A stretch of DNA of 64,000 nucleotides, taken from assembly GCA_003223135.1 (NCBI GenBank), contig QHXX01000022.1, positions 1 through 64,000 of the forward strand, read 5' to 3'. Below are positions 28,452-37,624 of the stretch, one piece after another; position 1 is the stretch's first letter, and each line of letters opens with the position of its first letter. The DNA is from Acidobacteriota bacterium. Its GTDB lineage: Bacteria; Acidobacteriota; Polarisedimenticolia; Gp22-AA2. The translations under genes and the position numbers were made by a program. The notes beneath the pieces are model-generated. The model made no database searches, was not told the origin of the DNA, and saw nothing but the letters and a program-made list of their open reading frames with translations.

Positions 28452-29822
28452 CTAGTACAGGTACGGGTGCTTCCCGGCCTGCTGCATCTTCCGGAAGATC
28501 AGGTTCGCCGTCAGGTAGTGCATCTGGATCTTGAGGTTGCGCGGGGAGGGCGGGAAGAAGCGGCGCAGGATGGAGCGCATGCTGAAGAAGTCGCGGTAGG
28601 TGGCCCAGAACTTCTGCTCGGCCATTTCCGGCGTCATGCGTTTCGGCCGGATGACCGCGCTGCCGTAGTGGTAGCGGTCCCAGTCCCGCGTCAAGATCCG
28701 TCCTTCCTTCTCCATGCGGTCGTAAAACGGCGTCCCGGGGTACGGGATCGGAAGGTGGAACTTCGCCAGCGGCACCTTCTGGCGGATCAGGAACTCGAGG
28801 GTGCGATCGAAGTCCGCCGGATGGTCGTCGTCGAGGCCGATCATGATCAGGGCCACGACCTGGATGCCGCGCCGGCGCAGCAGGCGGATGAGGCGGGCGT
28901 ACTCCCGCGCCTGGGCCCAGGGCTTGTTGATGCCATCGAGGTTCGACTGCTTGATCGTCTCGAAGCCGATCGAGAGAAGAAAGCAGCCGCTCTTGGCGGC
29001 CAGGTCGAGGAGCTCTTCGTCCTCGGCGATCTGGATGGTGCACTGGCTGCACCAGCGCATCGACTTCGGGATCATGGAGCGGAACAGCTCCTTGGCGTAG
29101 CGCCGATCCGCCACCGGATTGTCGTCCATGAACAGGACGTTGCGTGATCCCTTGGCGCGGATGGCCTCGAGGTCGCGCAACACCTCGGCGATCGGGCGTT
29201 TGCGGTACGTCCCGTCGTGGAATTGCGTGATGCAGCAGTAATCGCAACGGAAAGGGCAGCCGCGCGTCACGTACAGCGGGAACTGGAAGTAATACTCGCG
29301 GTACACCCTCTCGCGCATCAGCTCGGGTCGCCAGAGCGGCAGATGATCGAGGTCGACCACCGGCAGCCCGCGGAGGTCGTGCAGCTTCTCCCCCTGGTAC
29401 ACGCGTTTCCGGAAGCCTCCGCGCTGGACATCGGCCAGAAGCTCCGGCCAGGCATACTCGGCCTCGCCCTTGACGATGGCGTCGCAGTGCTCCAGAGCCT
29501 GTTCCGGGTTCAAGGACACCCACTCCCCTCCCATCACCACCGGCAGACCGCGCGATCGGTAGGCGTCCGCGAGCCTGTAAGCGCGGCCGATCTGCAGCCC
29601 CATCGCCGTGATGCCGACAAGGTCGGCGTCGGTGTCGAGGGGCGGCTCGTCCATGAAGTCGTCCACCAGCTCGCAGGTGAAGTCGGGCGGTGTGAGGGCC
29701 TCGAGATGGACGAGGGTCAGTCCGGAGGTCCAGTACCGCCCGACGCGCGCGACGGACCCGTCCGGCCGGCGGTGCGAGGAGGAAATCAGCAGGATCTTGC
29801 GGCGGCCGCCGCGGGCAGGCAT
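28452..29822 (-). CDS. B12-binding domain radical SAM protein
   Basis: DADLVGITAMGLQIGRAYRLA (B12-binding-like) and YVTRGCPFRCDYCC (CX3CX2C). Confidence 0.9.
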   Translation of the reverse strand: MPARGGRRKILLISSSHRRPDGSVARVGRYWTSGLTLVHLEALTPPDFTCELVDDFMDEPPLDTDADLVGITAMGLQIGRAYRLADAYRSRGLPVVMGGEWVSLNPEQALEHCDAIVKGEAEYAWPELLADVQRGGFRKRVYQGEKLHDLRGLPVVDLDHLPLWRPELMRERVYREYYFQFPLYVTRGCPFRCDYCCITQFHDGTYRKRPIAEVLRDLEAIRAKGSRNVLFMDDNPVADRRYAKELFRSMIPKSMRWCSQCTIQIAEDEELLDLAAKSGCFLLSIGFETIKQSNLDGINKPWAQAREYARLIRLLRRRGIQVVALIMIGLDDDHPADFDRTLEFLIRQKVPLAKFHLPIPYPGTPFYDRMEKEGRILTRDWDRYHYGSAVIRPKRMTPEMAEQKFWATYRDFFSMRSILRRFFPPSPRNLKIQMHYLTANLIFRKMQQAGKHPYLY

Positions 29823-29836
29823 CGGAGGTCGTGTCC

Positions 29837-30625
29837 TCACGTCCGGCCGCGCGCGGGTGGTGCGCCGCGGCGCCTCAGCCATTGGCGCAGGACGGTGCCG
29901 ACGATGCGGAACGTGTCGCGCAGCGGCCTGTAGTGACTCGTCGCCCGGCCATCGACGACCAGGAGCCTTATCGGCACCGAGGCAATCGGCAGGCGCCACT
30001 CCGCTGCCCGCATGAGCGCCTCCATCTCGGCCTCGTAGCGCCGCCCCTCGAGACGCAGCCTCGCGAGGAAGACCGCGTCGTAGAGCCGGAAGCCGCTCTG
30101 GGAATCGGGCAGATCGACCCCGGTGAAGACACGCAGGGAGGCCGAGGAAAAGCGGTTCATGGCGCGGCGCGGGCCCCACATGCGCGCGAAGTCGCGGTTG
30201 CGCGAGCCGACGATCAGGGCAGGGCGCTCTCTTCCGTACAGATCCGCGAAGGCCGGGATGTCCTCCGGATCGTGCTGGCCGTCGGCGTCCAGGGTGATGA
30301 CGGCCTCGAGGCCGCCCGGCGGGGCGAAGGCGCCCTCGCGTTCCGGAGCGGCGGCGCGCGTCTCCGAGAGCAGCGCCTCGAAGGCGGTGGCGAGCGCCGC
30401 CCCCTTGCCGCGATTGATGGAATGGCGGATGACCTCGGCGCCCGCCTGGCGCGCGCGCGCCGCCGTGTCGTCGGTCGAGCCGTCGTCGACGACGATGACC
30501 CGGGGGACATGACGGAGCGCCCCCGCGACGACGGCCCCGACCGTCGCCCCGGCGTCGAGCGCCGGGATCACCGCCACCAAAAGCGGCGCGGCCCCGTTCT
30601 TGCCCGACGGGTCAGGCCGCGCCAC
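29837..30625 (-). CDS. Family 2 glycosyltransferase
   Basis: VAVIPALDAGATVGAVV, VIVVDDGSTDDTA, ITLDADGQHDPEDIP. Confidence 0.92.
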   Translation of the reverse strand: MARPDPSGKNGAAPLLVAVIPALDAGATVGAVVAGALRHVPRVIVVDDGSTDDTAARARQAGAEVIRHSINRGKGAALATAFEALLSETRAAAPEREGAFAPPGGLEAVITLDADGQHDPEDIPAFADLYGRERPALIVGSRNRDFARMWGPRRAMNRFSSASLRVFTGVDLPDSQSGFRLYDAVFLARLRLEGRRYEAEMEALMRAAEWRLPIASVPIRLLVVDGRATSHYRPLRDTFRIVGTVLRQWLRRRGAPPARGRT

Positions 30626-30884
30626 GCTTCCCGGCGACGAAATCGACGAGGCTCTTGAGTGAGGTGAGGATGCGCCGGCCCTCGGCCACGTCCGCGATCT
30701 TGAGACCGTACTCCTTCTCCAGCCCGACCACGAGCTCGAGAAGGTCGATCGAATCGAGATCGAGACCGCCTCCCACGAGCGGCGCGTCGTCCTGGATGCT
30801 GTCGGGATCGACCTGCTCCAGGCGCAGGCGGCGCACGATGAAGCGCTTCAATTCTCCGTGGAGCCCGTGGCTGTTGCCGGACAT
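30612..30884 (-). CDS. Acyl carrier protein
   Basis: LVGGGLDLDSIDLLELVVGLEKEYG with phosphopantetheine Ser. Confidence 0.9.
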   Translation of the reverse strand: MSGNSHGLHGELKRFIVRRLRLEQVDPDSIQDDAPLVGGGLDLDSIDLLELVVGLEKEYGLKIADVAEGRRILTSLKSLVDFVAGKRGAA

Positions 30885-30976
30885 GGCAAGGCCGCTCTTA
30901 TACCAGAGAGGCCCGCCGGTTGCAATGATGCGGGGCGTCGTCTAAACTCGCGTCTCCCCATGCGGGAGAGCCGCAC

Positions 30977-31432
30977 GTGAGCGATGCCACCTTCCCTCCC
31001 CACTCCCATCCGTTCCGAATGATCGACGTCATCCTGGAGCTCGAGCGCGAGCGCTGCACCACGATCAAGGCGGCGAGCGGCGACGAGGTGGTGCGTGACG
31101 ATTGGGGAGCGTCCGCGGGGCGCACTCCCTTTTCTCTTCTTCTCGAGGCCCTGGCCCAGGCCGCGGTGCCTCTCGCGGGACTTCAGGATCTGGACCGCCC
31201 GCGCGCATCCGATCGGCCGCTGCGCCCCGCGGGGATGATCGTCGGCATCGACGGAGCGCGCCTCCTCCGGCCGGTGCGGCCGGGCGATCGCCTCCTGATC
31301 ACCTCCTCGGTGATCGGACGCTTCGGCGGCATGATCCGGGTTCGCAGCATCGCCGAGGTTGCCGAGTCGGCCCCCGGCCAGGCCGTCGTGGCGGAGGGAG
31401 AATTCACGATCGCCCTGGAGGAAACGCCGTGA
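30977..31432 (+). CDS. FabZ/FabA-like 3-hydroxyacyl-ACP dehydratase family protein
   Basis: HPFRMIDVILEL, LLLEALAQAAVPLAGLQDL, VRPGDRLLITSSVIGRFGGMIRV. Confidence 0.75.
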   Translation: MSDATFPPHSHPFRMIDVILELERERCTTIKAASGDEVVRDDWGASAGRTPFSLLLEALAQAAVPLAGLQDLDRPRASDRPLRPAGMIVGIDGARLLRPVRPGDRLLITSSVIGRFGGMIRVRSIAEVAESAPGQAVVAEGEFTIALEETP

Positions 31433-32640
31433 GGCTGGTCGCCGTTACCGGGGCCGGGGTCATCTCCGCCCTGGGCGCCACCGCGGCCGCGACCTGGGAG
31501 GGGCTCGTCGCTGGACGCAGCGGGATCGGGCCGCTGACGCTGTTCGACGCCTCGAAAGACCGCACCCATACCGCCGCGCAGATCACCTCCACCGAATGGG
31601 ACCGGGGACTCACCGGGGCGGAGCAGGCGCGCCTGTCACGCGGCGACCGGCTCGGGCTCCATGCCGCCGGGCAGGCGTTCGCCGACGCCGGCCTCGACCC
31701 GTCGCGCTTCGAGGCGAGCCGCGCCGGGCTGATCCTCGGCGGCGGCGGGGGCGGACTCCTGCAGGCGGAGGCGTATCTCGGAGCGGTCCTATCGGGCCGC
31801 GCCCCGAAACCGTCCTCGGCCCGGGGTTTCTTCATGGGGACGACGGCCGACCTGATCGCACAGCGCTTCGGCCTCGGCGGCCGGGTGCAGACGATCATGA
31901 ACGCCTGCTCGTCATCGACGATCGCCATCGGGATGGGCGCGTCCCTGGTGGCCGGTGGCGCCCAGGAGGTGGTGCTGGCGGGCGGCGTCGAGACGCTATC
32001 GCGCACGACCTTCGCGGGCTTCAACTCGCTGCGGCTGGTCGACCCCGATCCGTGCCGCCCGTTCGATCGCAGACGCCGCGGGATGTCCCTGGGGGAATGC
32101 GCGGCCTTCCTCGTGCTCGAGCCGGTCGAGGCGGCCCGGGCGCGCGGCGCCCGCATCTACGGGGAGGTCGCCGCCTACGGAATGTCCTCCGACGCCTACC
32201 ACCTGACCGCGCCCGATCCGGAAGGAAGAGGCCTGCAACGATCGATGCGGGCCGCGCTCGCGGCCGCGGGGATGTCCGCGGACGACGTCGATCACGTCAA
32301 CGCGCACGGCACCGGCACCGAGCAGAACGACGCCGCCGAGACGCGGTCCCTCAAGGGGTTGTTCGGCGCGCGCGCGGACCGTGTCCCGATCGTGTCGATC
32401 AAAGGGGCCGTCGGCCACTGCCTCGGCGCCGCCGGGGCCATCGAGGCGTTCGCGTCCTTGATGTCCCTCGTCCACGGGCTGATCCCCCCGACGACCGGGC
32501 TCGATGAGCCCGGTCCGGACTGCGACCTCGACCATGTCCGCGGTCGCGCCCGGGAGGCGAGGTTGCGCGTCGTCCTGTCGAATTCGACGGCGTTCGGAGG
32601 GAACAACGGCACGCTCATCCTGAAAGCTCACCAGGCATGA
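31429..32640 (+). CDS. Beta-ketoacyl-ACP synthase (KS-alpha-like, active-site residues present)
   Basis: NACSSSTIAIGMGA, HVNAHGTGTEQND, IKGAVGHCLGAAGAIEA; GTG start overlapping the upstream TGA. Confidence 0.92.
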   Translation: MRLVAVTGAGVISALGATAAATWEGLVAGRSGIGPLTLFDASKDRTHTAAQITSTEWDRGLTGAEQARLSRGDRLGLHAAGQAFADAGLDPSRFEASRAGLILGGGGGGLLQAEAYLGAVLSGRAPKPSSARGFFMGTTADLIAQRFGLGGRVQTIMNACSSSTIAIGMGASLVAGGAQEVVLAGGVETLSRTTFAGFNSLRLVDPDPCRPFDRRRRGMSLGECAAFLVLEPVEAARARGARIYGEVAAYGMSSDAYHLTAPDPEGRGLQRSMRAALAAAGMSADDVDHVNAHGTGTEQNDAAETRSLKGLFGARADRVPIVSIKGAVGHCLGAAGAIEAFASLMSLVHGLIPPTTGLDEPGPDCDLDHVRGRAREARLRVVLSNSTAFGGNNGTLILKAHQA

Positions 32641-33110
32641 AAGTGAAGCCCGGCAGGAACAAGGCGCGTCGGGCGGAGCCGCTCCGCCTCCTCTTCGTGT
32701 GCACCGGCAACGCGGCGCGCAGCCAGATGGCGGAGGGTCTCGCCAACCATCTCGGCAAGGGGCGGATCGAGGCCCACAGCGCCGGAACGTTTCCGGCCGG
32801 GATGGTGATGCGTCATGCCGTCGCGGTCATGAAGGAGCGCGGCATCGACATCAGCGGCCACTACTCGAAAGGGCTCGACGAAGTTCCGGCCCGGTTCGAC
32901 AGGGTGGTCACCCTGTGCGACTCGGCGGTGCGCGAATGTCCTGTTCCGCTCATCAAGGCCCGCCACGAGCACTGGTCGACGCCCGATCCGAGCTTCGTCG
33001 ACGGCGATCCCCAGACTGTGCGCCAGGCCTTCCGGCAGGTGCGCGATCGTCTCGAGTCGCAGATCGCCGCCCTGATCGAAAGGCTCGTCGACGGGGACGG
33101 GAGCGCATGA
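32637..33110 (+). CDS. Low-molecular-weight phosphatase/arsenate reductase-like protein
   Basis: LLFVCTGNAARSQMAEGL (CX5R) and HWSTPDPS. Confidence 0.9.
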   Translation: MKVKPGRNKARRAEPLRLLFVCTGNAARSQMAEGLANHLGKGRIEAHSAGTFPAGMVMRHAVAVMKERGIDISGHYSKGLDEVPARFDRVVTLCDSAVRECPVPLIKARHEHWSTPDPSFVDGDPQTVRQAFRQVRDRLESQIAALIERLVDGDGSA

Positions 33111-34143
33111 CCTTACGCGTGGTGATCACGGGTGGCGGCGCCGTCGGTCCCTTCGGCGCCGGGGTCGGGGCCCTGGTCGAGGCGGTCGCGACCGGCCGGA
33201 CGGCGATCGAACGATCCGGGCGGGGGTGCGCCGCGCGTCTGCGCGACGGCGTGGACGCGGGTCCTATCCGCGCCAATGTCTGGCGTCGGCTGGATCGCTG
33301 CTCCCGCATGGCCGTGGCCGCCGCGCGCGAGGCGCTCGAGGACGCCCGGCTCCGCGCCCCGGCCGGAGTCCCTGTGGCGAGGGATCAGGCGGCGCCCGCG
33401 CTCGTTTTCGGCACGATGTCATCAGGGGTGGAGACGCTGCGCGCCTTCCTTGCCACGACGTTCGCGGAAGGGCCCGAGGGCGCCTCGCCGATGCTCTTTC
33501 CTTTCACCGTGCCGAACTCGCCCGCGAGCCAGTGCTCGATCCTTCTCGGTCTGCGCGGCCCGAACCTGACGATCAGCGAGATGGAGGCGTCCGGACTGGC
33601 GGCGATCGCGACCGCCGCCGGTCTGGTGCGCGCCGGCGTCTGTGACGTCGCTCTGGCCGGCGGCGCCGACGAATGGGTCGGGGAGTACGACCGGGCCTGG
33701 GCACGGCTGCGCCTGACGCACCGGGGGGATCCCGCCGCCTTTCCCGGCCCCTTTGGCAGGGGCCGCCGTGGGTTCGTTCCGGGCGAGGGGGCGTACTTCG
33801 TGGTCGTCGAGTCGCTCGAAGGGGCGGCCCGCCGCGGTGCCCCGGCGTGGGCCGAGGTGGCGGGCGAGGCCATGACGCACGCCCCGGGTCCGGCGCACGG
33901 CTGGCCCGCGGAGCCCGGGGCCATGGCCGACGCGATTGGCCTGGCGCTGTCCCAGTGGCGGCGGGATCCATCCGCGACGGCTTCGTCCCGCCCGTGGCCG
34001 GTCTCCTCGATCCCGACCCGGACCTCGATCTCAACCTCGTCCTCGGAGAGGCCCGCCGCGGTCCCGTGCGTTCGGTCCTGATCGACGCCCTCGGGACCGG
34101 CGGATCCTGCGCGGCGGTCGTCCTCAGCCGCGCGGATTCCTAG
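33108..34143 (+). CDS. Beta-ketoacyl synthase lacking catalytic Cys (KS-beta/chain-length-factor-like), frame disrupted near 33950
   Basis: GLRGPNLTISEMEASGLAAIATA (Cys position is Glu); C-terminal RDGFVPPVAGLLDPDPDLDLNLVLGEARRGPVRSVLIDALGTGGSCAAVVL is in another frame. Confidence 0.75.
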
Positions 34144-34499
34144 GCGTCCGCCTCGGGCAGCGATGTGCGGGCGTCATCGAGGATCTGCTTCGCCTCGTCG
34201 GCTTCGGGCTCCGGCACGTAGACGGCGAACACGGTCGTCACCGGAAGCAGAAGACCCGCGCCGCCGGTGAACGGCTCATCCGGAACGATCGCGTGCGGGA
34301 CGCCGCTGTCGTCGAGGTAGGCGAGGATCGGGTGCATTCCGGCGCTCTCCAGAAGACGGAGGGCGAGGAGGGCCTCCTCCCGCGTCGCCTCGACGGCCGC
34401 GGGACGCGCTCCGGCGAGAGGGCTGCCGCACGAGGGGCAGGGCGTCGCACCGGCCGCGACCGGCTCGCCGCAGGTGGGGCATCCATCCTCGGTGTCCAT
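34140..34499 (-). CDS. Zinc-ribbon plus DUF2007-like protein
   Basis: CPTCGEPVAAGATPCPSCGSPL followed by LLESAGMHPILAYLDDSGVPHAIV. Confidence 0.65.
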   Translation of the reverse strand: MDTEDGCPTCGEPVAAGATPCPSCGSPLAGARPAAVEATREEALLALRLLESAGMHPILAYLDDSGVPHAIVPDEPFTGGAGLLLPVTTVFAVYVPEPEADEAKQILDDARTSLPEADA

Positions 34500-34535
34500 G
34501 ACGGCATCGTATGCCCGGGAGCCGCGGGCGGTCAA

Positions 34536-35324
34536 TCACGCCAGGCGGAAGATGGTTTCCAGGTTGCGCGTCGTCGCTTCGCCGACCGCCTCCGGCGTCA
34601 ACCGCTTCAAATCCGCGACCTTCGCCGCCACGAGGACGACGCGCGCCGGCTCGTTGCGCTTGCCGCGGAACGGGTGCGGCGTGAGGTAGGGCGAGTCGGT
34701 CTCGCACAGGATGCGGTCGAGCGGCGCGAAGGCGGCGGCCTCGGCCACGCCGGAGGAGTTCTTGAACGTGACCGGCCCGGCGAACGACAGGTAGAAGCCG
34801 AGGTCGAGGCAGCGCCGCGCCTCCTCCTTTCCGCCGGAAAAGCAGTGAAACACGCCGCCTATCTCCCGCGCCCGCTCTTCGCCCAGAATGAGAAGAGTGT
34901 CGTCCCAGGCCTCACGCGTGTGGACGACGATGGGCAGTGTCAGGGAGCGTGCCAGGCCGATCTGGTCGCGGAAGACCTGCCGCTGCGCGTCGCGCGGCGA
35001 GAAGTCGTAGTGGTAGTCGAGCCCGATCTCGCCGATGGCCACCGCTCGGGGCAGCGCCGCCGCGCGCCTGATCCCCTGGGCGACCTCCGGCGTGAAGCTC
35101 TTCGCCTCGTGCGGGTGCACCCCCGCGGTGAAATGGATGAAGTCGTGGCGGGCGGCCAGCGCGGCGCAGGCCTCGGCGTCGCCGATGAACGATGCGACCG
35201 TGACCAGCCGGACGATGCCGGCCTGCCGGGCGCGCGCGATGACCTCGTCCCGATCGGGGTCGAAGTGTTCCAGGGTCAGGTGCGCGTGGCTGTCGCTGAA
35301 CACCCGGGCTACTTCACCTTCCAT
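34536..35324 (-). CDS. tatD: TatD family hydrolase
   Basis: FSDSHAHLTLEHF, GVHPHEAKS, IGEIGLDYHYDFSP, VVHTREAWDDT, CETDSPYLTPHPFRGKRNEP. Confidence 0.93.
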   Translation of the reverse strand: MEGEVARVFSDSHAHLTLEHFDPDRDEVIARARQAGIVRLVTVASFIGDAEACAALAARHDFIHFTAGVHPHEAKSFTPEVAQGIRRAAALPRAVAIGEIGLDYHYDFSPRDAQRQVFRDQIGLARSLTLPIVVHTREAWDDTLLILGEERAREIGGVFHCFSGGKEEARRCLDLGFYLSFAGPVTFKNSSGVAEAAAFAPLDRILCETDSPYLTPHPFRGKRNEPARVVLVAAKVADLKRLTPEAVGEATTRNLETIFRLA

Positions 35325-37300
35325 CCGGGAGGCACGGGCTCTTCGGTCGTCAGGATGTAGGGCTGGCCGGAAGCGTCCGAGGCGGCGAGGAGCATTCCCT
35401 GGGACACCACGCCGCGAAGCTTCGCCGGCCTGAGGTTGGCGACGACGACGATCGTCTTGCCGACCAGCGACTCGGGGGCATAGCGTGCGGCGATACCGGC
35501 GACGATGGTGCGCGTGCCGGTGCCGATGTCCACCGTGAGCTTGAGCAGCTTGTCGGCGCCCTGGACGCGCTCGGCGGCGACGATCCTTGCGGTCCTGAGA
35601 TCGACGCGCCCGAACTCGTCGATGGCGATCTCGGCGGTGCCCGCCGCGCCGACCGGAGCCGCCGCCTCGGGAGCCGGGGGTGCATCCGGCCCGGGGGCGG
35701 GAGCACCGGTCGTGGCCTCGGCTGCGTCCGTGCGCGCCTCTTTTCCGGCCCTGGCGTCCTTGAGGTACTCGGCCTTGTCAATGCGGGGGAAGAGCGACTC
35801 ACCGCGGGCAATGGGCCGCCCCGGCTTCAGCTCGCCCCAGTGGATGTGCGCGAGGCTGGCGGTCGTGACGTCGCCGCTGAGGCCGAGGCGTTTCCACAGA
35901 CCGGACGCGGACTGCGGCATCACCGGGGCGACGAGGACGGCGACGATGCGCAGTCCCTCGGCGACCGTGTAGAGCACCGAACCGAGCGCCCAGCGACGCC
36001 CGGGGTCCTGCGCCAGCTTCCACGGCTCGTTCTGCACGATGAAGCGGTTGAGGAGCCCGACGAACCCCCAGACGCGCGCCAGGCCAGAGCTGAAGTCGAG
36101 CTCCTCGAAGTCCTTCACGAAGCCTGCCACGGCGTCCTGCGCCGCTTTCTTCAGCGGTTCGTCTCCCCGGAAGCGCGGATCGGTCTTCGGCACCTTGCCA
36201 CCGCAGTAGTCCTCGATCATCTTGAGCGCGCGGCTGGTCAGGTTCCCCAGGTCGTTGGCCAGGTCGGTGTTGACCCGATCGATGAACGCCTCGTCGGAGT
36301 AGTTCGCGTCCTGCCCGAACACCATCTCGCGCAACAGAAAGTAGCGCACCGGATCGACGCCGAACGCCTCGATGAGGGGGACCGGATCGACCGTGCCTCC
36401 GCGGGACTTCGAGATCTTGAGAGCATCCCGCAGCCACCAGCCGTGCGCGACGACGCGTCGCGGCAGCGGCTCGTCCGCGGACAGCAGGAAGGCCGGCCAA
36501 TAGACGGCGTGGAAGCGGATGATGTCCTTGCCCACCAGATGCATGTCGGCCGGCCAGTAGCGCGCGTAGTTCTTGCGGTCGGAGCCGTACCCGAGAGCGG
36601 TAATGTAGTTGCTGAGCGCGTCGAACCAGACGTAGAAGACGTGCTTCGGATCGCCGGGAAGGGGAATGCCCCAGGTTAAGCTGCTGCGGCTGATCGACAG
36701 GTCCTTCAGCCCCGACTGGACGAACGACACGACCTCGTTGCGGCGCGACTCCGGGAAGACGAACTCGCGATGATCGGCGAAGTGTTTGAGGAGCGGTTCC
36801 TGGTATTTCGAGAGACGGAAGAAGTACGACTCCTCCTCGGTCCAGTCCACCTTGTGCCCCTGATCCGGGCAGCGACCATCGACGATCTGGTTTTCGGGGT
36901 AGAAGGACTCGCAGGAGGTGCAGTACCAGCCTTTGTAAGCATCTTTGTAGATGTCACCCTTCGCCAGGATCTTCTGATACAGCCTCTCGACCCCGCGGCG
37001 ATGGCGCTCTTCCGTTGTTCGGATGAAATCGTTGTGGCTGATCCCGAGCGTCCTCCAAAGCCCGCGAAAGCGCTCGACCACCTGATTGGCGAGCTCCATC
37101 GGCTTCAGTCCCTTCGCCTGTGCGGCGCGCTCGACGGACTGTCCATGCTCGTCGGTGCCGGTCAGGAGAAAGACGTCCTTGCCGAGCATCCGATGAAAGC
37201 GCGCGATCACGTCGGCCAGGACGGTTGTGTAGGCGTGGCCGATGTGCGGAACATCGTTGACGTAATAGATCGGCGTGGTCAGGTAGAACTTGCGGGCCAT
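35309..37300 (-). CDS. metG: Methionyl-tRNA synthetase with C-terminal tRNA-binding domain
   Basis: YYVNDVPHIGHAYTTVLADVIARFHRM, KISKSRGG, C-terminal VDLRTARIVAAERVQGADKLLKLTVDIG. Confidence 0.96.
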   Translation of the reverse strand: MARKFYLTTPIYYVNDVPHIGHAYTTVLADVIARFHRMLGKDVFLLTGTDEHGQSVERAAQAKGLKPMELANQVVERFRGLWRTLGISHNDFIRTTEERHRRGVERLYQKILAKGDIYKDAYKGWYCTSCESFYPENQIVDGRCPDQGHKVDWTEEESYFFRLSKYQEPLLKHFADHREFVFPESRRNEVVSFVQSGLKDLSISRSSLTWGIPLPGDPKHVFYVWFDALSNYITALGYGSDRKNYARYWPADMHLVGKDIIRFHAVYWPAFLLSADEPLPRRVVAHGWWLRDALKISKSRGGTVDPVPLIEAFGVDPVRYFLLREMVFGQDANYSDEAFIDRVNTDLANDLGNLTSRALKMIEDYCGGKVPKTDPRFRGDEPLKKAAQDAVAGFVKDFEELDFSSGLARVWGFVGLLNRFIVQNEPWKLAQDPGRRWALGSVLYTVAEGLRIVAVLVAPVMPQSASGLWKRLGLSGDVTTASLAHIHWGELKPGRPIARGESLFPRIDKAEYLKDARAGKEARTDAAEATTGAPAPGPDAPPAPEAAAPVGAAGTAEIAIDEFGRVDLRTARIVAAERVQGADKLLKLTVDIGTGTRTIVAGIAARYAPESLVGKTIVVVANLRPAKLRGVVSQGMLLAASDASGQPYILTTEEPVPPGWKVK

Positions 37301-37312
37301 GACGTCCCCGGT

Positions 37313-37624
37313 CTAGGAGCGCTCGTCAGCCTCCAAATAGACTTTGAACAGTCGATAGAACTCGGACTCGAAGCTCTTGTGATGGTGGCGCTCCAGAGCC
37401 GCGCCGAGCGTCGATCCCGTCTGTAGCAGCAGACGCACATACTCGTGGTACATGCCGTCGGCATCCCCCTTGGCGGCGAGCGCGCGCATGAGTTTCTCGG
37501 CGTCCATGGCCGGGATTCGCAGACCGGCCTCGCCGCCGGGCCGGGTGGCGATGTCCAGCGCCCCTTCCGTGACGTCCAGAACGACCCGCAGCATGCGGGC
37601 CGTCTTGACCTTGTCGTAGATCAT
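37313..37624 (-). CDS. Conserved hypothetical protein
   Basis: Compact ORF (MIYDKVKTARMLRVVLDVTEGALDIA...) overlapping the upstream larC stop. Confidence 0.55.
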   Translation of the reverse strand: MIYDKVKTARMLRVVLDVTEGALDIATRPGGEAGLRIPAMDAEKLMRALAAKGDADGMYHEYVRLLLQTGSTLGAALERHHHKSFESEFYRLFKVYLEADERS

